From NCBI RefSeq assembly GCF_014204525.1, contig NZ_JACHLP010000010.1:62001-126000 (forward strand): a DNA stretch of 64,000 nt. Direction: 5' to 3'. Positions 60,694-64,000 of the stretch are shown piece after piece. The first letter of the stretch is position 1. The number at the start of each line of letters is the position of its first letter. Origin of the DNA: Roseateles oligotrophus (GTDB taxonomy: Bacteria > Pseudomonadota > Gammaproteobacteria > Burkholderiales > Burkholderiaceae_C). Below the pieces are notes generated by a model. That model searched no databases. It had not been told where the DNA came from and saw nothing but the letters and a program-made list of their open reading frames with translations. A program made the position numbers and the translations under genes.

Positions 60694-62268
60694 ATGCGTT
60701 TGAACAGAATCGGTTTCTCTGCCCTGGCCGCGGCCACCTTGCTGGCCATGGCGGGCACGGCCCAGGCCGCCGGCCCGGTCGATGTGGACAGTCCCGACCC
60801 CGCCAAGCCCGTGCGTTTCGCCCCCAGCCGCCCGGCGGCCGTGGAGATGAACTGGACCCCGCTAGGCCTGCCCAATGGCGCCAAGATCGCCATGCTGGGC
60901 GGCAGCTATCTGATGGCAGTGGACGAGGACTGGGGCTTCGGCCCCAGCGTCTACGGCTCGGCCAAGGGCGGCTATGGCGGCATCTTCACCGTCGGCCTGA
61001 CGGCGCAGCGGCGCTGGCGCGTGGGCCAGCACACCCATCTGGCGGCCGGGCTTTATGCCGGCGCGGGCGGGGGGCTGAGCTCGGATCAGATCCGCTTCGG
61101 CGGCGGCCTGATGTTGCGGCCCGAGCTGTCCATCCGCACCGAGATGGGCGACTGGTATGCCGGTCTGGGCGTGGCCATGATCCGCTTCCCCAGCGGCAAT
61201 GTCAGCGACACCAGCTACAGCCTGACCCTGGGCCGGGCCACCAGTTTCGCCAGCTTCTCGCCCAGCGATGCCGGCCGCCGCGGCCGCGCGGGTGCGCGCA
61301 CCGGCCTGGGTTTTGACGAGATCATGCTTTACGGCGGCGTCGTCAAGCCGAGCAGCTCCACCGTCAACCGCAGCGGCGTGCCCAGCGGCAAGCGCATGGG
61401 CGCGGCCGGTGCCGATGTGCGTCAGTACATCGCAGACGGCAGCTGGTGGGGCGTGGAAGCCGCCGGGGCCGCCCAGGGCGGGGCCGATGGCTATATGGAG
61501 ATCCTGGCCAATGCCGGCCAGGACTGGGGTCTGGGCACGCCCAATCTGCGTCTGGGTGGTCAGTTAGGCCTGGGCCTGGCCGGTGGCGGCAATGTGGACA
61601 CCGGCAGCGGCTGGTTGTGGCGCGCCGGGCCGACGCTGCGCTGGGTCACGCCCTGGGGGCCGGCCCTGCGCCTGGAGGGCGGCTGGACGCAGGCCGTGCG
61701 CGGCCATTTCTCCGGCAGCTTTGTGCGCGTGGGCCTGGCCATGCCTTTGGACATCACCCCCTCCACCTCGGCGGCCTGGAGCGGCTTGGATGTGGACGAG
61801 GGTGTGGTGCGCGTCAGCCAGATCTTCGCCAGCCTGCAATACCTGCCGGACGTGAAGTTCAAGGACGGCAGCAGCGAGGCCATCACCCAGTACAACATGG
61901 TGATGACGCGTGAACTCGCGCCGCACTGGTATGGCGTGGCCCAGGCGGGCAGCGCGGCTGTCGGCCGGGCGGGGGCCTATTCCATCGGCCTGTTCGGCCT
62001 GGGCGCGCAGTCCTCGCCCCTCAAGCTGGGCGGCTCCGGCCAGCTGCGCTTCGGTGCCGAGGCCTTGGTGGGCGCGGCCGGCGGTGGCGGCGTGGTGGTG
62101 GGCGGCGGTGCCGTCGGCCAGGGCGAGCTGTGGGGCCAGTGGGAGGGCGAGCGCCTGCGCCTGCGCGCCGGCCTGGGCCAGTGGCGCAGCCTGCGCCACC
62201 CCGAGCAGCAGAGCAGCGGCCTGCTCAATCTCTCCATCGGCTATGCCTACGGCACCTTGGCTCGTTAA
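60694..62268 (+). CDS. Predicted outer-membrane beta-barrel protein, family not recognised
   Basis: This 524-residue protein starts one bp after the xerC stop. Signal peptide (RIGFSALAAATLLAMAGTAQA) and alternating-hydrophobic, Gly/aromatic-rich strands throughout (SYLMAVDEDWGFGPSVYGS, GYGGIFTVGLTAQRRWRV, HTHLAAGLYAGAGGGLSS, LRPELSIRTEMGDWYAGLGV), ending LLNLSIGYAYGTLAR, consistent with an outer-membrane barrel of perhaps 16-20 strands. The C-terminal residue is Arg rather than the usual Phe/Tyr. No domain name can be given. Tight spacing suggests coexpression with xerC, which may be incidental. Confidence 0.75.
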   Translation: MRLNRIGFSALAAATLLAMAGTAQAAGPVDVDSPDPAKPVRFAPSRPAAVEMNWTPLGLPNGAKIAMLGGSYLMAVDEDWGFGPSVYGSAKGGYGGIFTVGLTAQRRWRVGQHTHLAAGLYAGAGGGLSSDQIRFGGGLMLRPELSIRTEMGDWYAGLGVAMIRFPSGNVSDTSYSLTLGRATSFASFSPSDAGRRGRAGARTGLGFDEIMLYGGVVKPSSSTVNRSGVPSGKRMGAAGADVRQYIADGSWWGVEAAGAAQGGADGYMEILANAGQDWGLGTPNLRLGGQLGLGLAGGGNVDTGSGWLWRAGPTLRWVTPWGPALRLEGGWTQAVRGHFSGSFVRVGLAMPLDITPSTSAAWSGLDVDEGVVRVSQIFASLQYLPDVKFKDGSSEAITQYNMVMTRELAPHWYGVAQAGSAAVGRAGAYSIGLFGLGAQSSPLKLGGSGQLRFGAEALVGAAGGGGVVVGGGAVGQGELWGQWEGERLRLRAGLGQWRSLRHPEQQSSGLLNLSIGYAYGTLAR

Positions 62269-62289
62269 TCATTCAAACAAGCAGTACCT

Positions 62290-63471
62290 ATGAAAAAAAT
62301 AGTCATACGCGCGGGCAAGGAACGCTCGCTGCAACGCCGCCACCCCTGGGTCTTCGAGGGTTCGGTGCAGCGCGGCGGGGCCGATGCCGGCGAGACCGTG
62401 CGGGTGGAATCGGCCGCCGGGGAGTTTCTCTGCTGGGGTGCTTTCAGCCCTAACTCCAATATCCGTGTGCGGGCCTGGAGTTTTGACGAGGCCCAGCGCA
62501 TCGACGCCGCCTTTTTCGAGCAGCGCCTGCGGCGCGCCATCGCCATGCGCCAGCGCCTGCCGATCGCCTCCGACGCCCTGCGCCTGATTCACGGTGAGGC
62601 CGACGGCCTGCCCGGCCTGATCGTCGACCGCTACGGCGACACCTTGGTGGCGCAATTCCTGTCCGCCGGTGTGGAGCGCTGGAAGACCGTGCTGTGCGCC
62701 CAGCTGCTGGCCGCCACCGGCCTCGCGCGCTTGTACGAGCGCTCCGACGCCCAGGTGCGCGAGCTGGAGGGCCTGCCTCAGCAGACCGGCTGGTTGCAGG
62801 GCGAGGGCGCGACCGAGATCGTGATCAAGGAACATGAATGGCGACTCAGCCTGGACGTGGCCGAGGGCCACAAGACCGGCTACTACCTGGATCAGCGCGA
62901 CAACCGCAAGAAGTTTGCCGACGCGGTGCGCCAGTACGGCAGCCAGCGCGTGCTGAACTGCTTCAGCTACACGGGTGGTTTCTCGGTGGCGGCCCTGGCC
63001 GGCGGCGCCAGCGAGGTGATCAGCGTGGACTCCTCGGCGCCCGCGCTGGCGCGTGCCCAGGCCCATGTGGCCTTGAACGGTTTTGAGGCCGCTCGCCACC
63101 GCAGCCTGGATGCCGATGTGAACGCCACGCTGCGCAACTTCCTGAAGGAAGGCCGGCAGTTCGATGCCATCGTGCTGGACCCGCCCAAGTTCGCGCCCAC
63201 CGTCGCGCACGCCGAGCGGGCGGCGCGCGCCTATAAGGACATCAACCGCCTGGGCCTGCGCCTGCTGGCGCCGGGCGGCCTGCTGTTCACCTTCTCCTGC
63301 TCGGGCGGCATCAGCCCCGACCTCTTCCACAAGATCGTCGCGGGTGCGGGCATGGACGCCGAGGTGGACGGTTATGTGCTGGACCGCGTGGGCGCCAGCC
63401 CCGATCATCCGCAGACCATCAACTTCCCCGAGGGCGAGTACCTGAAGGGCTTGCTGATCCTCAAGGCCTAG
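62290..63471 (+). CDS. rlmI: 23S rRNA (cytosine-5)-methyltransferase RlmI
   Basis: This 393-residue enzyme should methylate C1962 of 23S rRNA with SAM. PUA domain (about 1-75: VIRAGKERSLQRRHPWVFEGSV), the EEHE-like linker domain, and a Rossmann methyltransferase domain with GYYLDQRDNRKKF, VLNCFSYTGGFSVAALAGGASEVISVDSS, ALARAQAHVALNG, the catalytic FDAIVLDPPKFAPT and FTFSCSGGISPDLF with the catalytic Cys. Length and motif order match RlmI/YccW. Ends TAG at 63471, followed by a likely terminator. Confidence 0.93.
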   Translation: MKKIVIRAGKERSLQRRHPWVFEGSVQRGGADAGETVRVESAAGEFLCWGAFSPNSNIRVRAWSFDEAQRIDAAFFEQRLRRAIAMRQRLPIASDALRLIHGEADGLPGLIVDRYGDTLVAQFLSAGVERWKTVLCAQLLAATGLARLYERSDAQVRELEGLPQQTGWLQGEGATEIVIKEHEWRLSLDVAEGHKTGYYLDQRDNRKKFADAVRQYGSQRVLNCFSYTGGFSVAALAGGASEVISVDSSAPALARAQAHVALNGFEAARHRSLDADVNATLRNFLKEGRQFDAIVLDPPKFAPTVAHAERAARAYKDINRLGLRLLAPGGLLFTFSCSGGISPDLFHKIVAGAGMDAEVDGYVLDRVGASPDHPQTINFPEGEYLKGLLILKA

Positions 63472-63478
63472 CCGCCTG

Positions 63479-63536
63479 CCGCCCTCGGCCGGGCTGGCTC
63501 ACCGATTGAGCTATCGGGCGAGGGGGCGGAATTTTT
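63479..63536 (+). terminator. Probable terminator after rlmI
   Basis: CCGCC-CTCG (63479-63487) pairs with CGAG-GG-GGCGG (63519-63529), with an inner CCGAT/ATCGG hairpin, followed by AATTTTTA. The stem has bulges, so strength is uncertain. Confidence 0.45.
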
Positions 63537-63567
63537 ACATGGATTGGTAACGAGGCGTGTCAACGGA

Positions 63568-63581
63568 TTCCCTTAAGGGAA
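63568..63581. promoter_or_regulatory. TTCCCTTAAGGGAA palindrome
   Basis: A perfect 14-bp palindrome lies in the 277-bp gap ahead of the secreted protease gene, about 170 bp from its start. Role unknown; possible operator. Confidence 0.35.
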
Positions 63582-63748
63582 ATTGCTTCCCGGACATGAG
63601 GGGTGGCCCGGTCCGGCGGACTGAGACATATTCACGGGCTCGATGAAATTTGCCTCAGGAAACCCTCGCGTCAGACTCGCAAGTCCGATAGACGAGGCCG
63701 GGGCGGCGTCGGTGAATCCACTGTGCAAACAAACTGAGGGAGTGTTGG

Positions 63749-64000
63749 ATGATTTCGAAATTCAAGCTGTTGAGCCTGGTGGCCGCGATGTCCGCATTGG
63801 CCGCGACCGGTGTTGCGCATGCCAAGGCCGATCTGGATCCGCTGACTGGCAATACCAGCGACGTTTCTAACTGGCGTTTCGCGCCCGGCCAAAGCTTTGG
63901 CGGTGTTGCCGGTGCTCTGGATGGCGTGGCCCGTCTGAGCTTCACCACCAGCGCCGGTGCCAATTACGCTTGCTCGGGCTCGCTGCTGGCCGGCGGCCAG
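63749..64000 (+). CDS. Secreted trypsin-like (S1) serine protease, N-terminal part
   Basis: An ATG at 63749 with GAGGGAG six nt upstream opens a frame that runs to the window edge (84 codons). Signal peptide ISKFKLLSLVAAMSALAATGVAHA, then DLDPLTGNTSDVSNWRFAPG and LDGVARLSFTTSAGANYACSGSLLAGGQ; the last words fit the S1 family start xCSGSLLxGGxxVLTAAHC, just before the catalytic His. Being cut by the edge, domains such as a PEP-CTERM tail cannot be seen. Confidence 0.78.
   Translation, partial: MISKFKLLSLVAAMSALAATGVAHAKADLDPLTGNTSDVSNWRFAPGQSFGGVAGALDGVARLSFTTSAGANYACSGSLLAGGQ

Noticed and set aside
63488-63520. On the minus strand, a tRNA-like 5' half: TA, then GCTC-AATCGGT-GAGC like a D-arm.
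   Set aside because: No anticodon arm, T-arm or acceptor partner follows, and the bases are explained by the terminator hairpin after rlmI.

Overview
The window is GC-rich chromosomal DNA of a betaproteobacterium, most likely Burkholderiales in the Roseateles / Pelomonas / Paucibacter (Sphaerotilaceae) neighbourhood. This rests on the conserved block metK - two LpxL-type acyltransferases - dapF - DUF484 - xerC, an S-adenosylhomocysteine (SAH) riboswitch ahead of ahcY-tlyA-metF, PEP-CTERM proteins, many LysR regulators and TonB-dependent receptors. Placement below the order is inference; no rRNA or tRNA gene is present.

Layout. 1-5850 (all minus): a type I secretion ABC transporter and adaptor (4-nt overlap), followed by two AT-rich unknown genes; the last encodes a HELGH zinc-protease-like protein broken by one extra base in a homopolymer. 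6061-16626: housekeeping and accessory genes (cca, PEP-CTERM protein, GST, lytic transglycosylase, 5-formyl-THF cyclo-ligase, AGE-family sugar isomerase coupled to a PfkB sugar kinase, two solute-binding proteins), with a nested palindrome at 11541-11681. 16720-17285: a very large imperfect inverted repeat. 17351-29385: two divergent TonB receptors, a GH92 alpha-mannosidase, a LysR regulator and, at each end, a secreted basic-secretory-protein (BSP) type metallopeptidase. Together with the AGE isomerase/kinase pair this looks like a system for taking apart mannose-rich glycoproteins and burning the mannose. 29419-38058: LysR regulators, DUF2917, TfoX, a second 5-FCL, a PNPOx/GST pair under a LysR, pepQ, and ompW between two paralogous small exported proteins, with the remnant of an MFS transporter alongside. 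38533-44702: an accessory cluster (LysR, two Cys-nucleophile alpha/beta hydrolases, NAD-binding protein, GAF pseudogene, flavodoxin, LtrA). 44928-45021: a decayed copy of the 3' end of metF; the GST/LysR cassette sits between it and intact metF. 46909-50240: SAH riboswitch and ahcY-tlyA-metF. 50310-54745: HAD phosphatase, CheX-like/CheY pair, a YcaQ-like gene interrupted by an in-frame TAG, and a REC-GGDEF protein. 54893-64000: metK, lipid A acyltransferases, dapF, DUF484, xerC, an unknown outer-membrane barrel, rlmI, and the start of a secreted trypsin-like protease cut by the window edge.

Three genes look damaged (frameshift near 1250, TAG at 42439, TAG at 52980) and two decayed fragments are visible (MFS transporter at 37445, metF end at 44928). 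The most interesting signals are the mannose-glycoprotein locus with its structured leaders and repeats, the metF-end duplication, the giant inverted repeat, and the secretion operon with unknown cargo.
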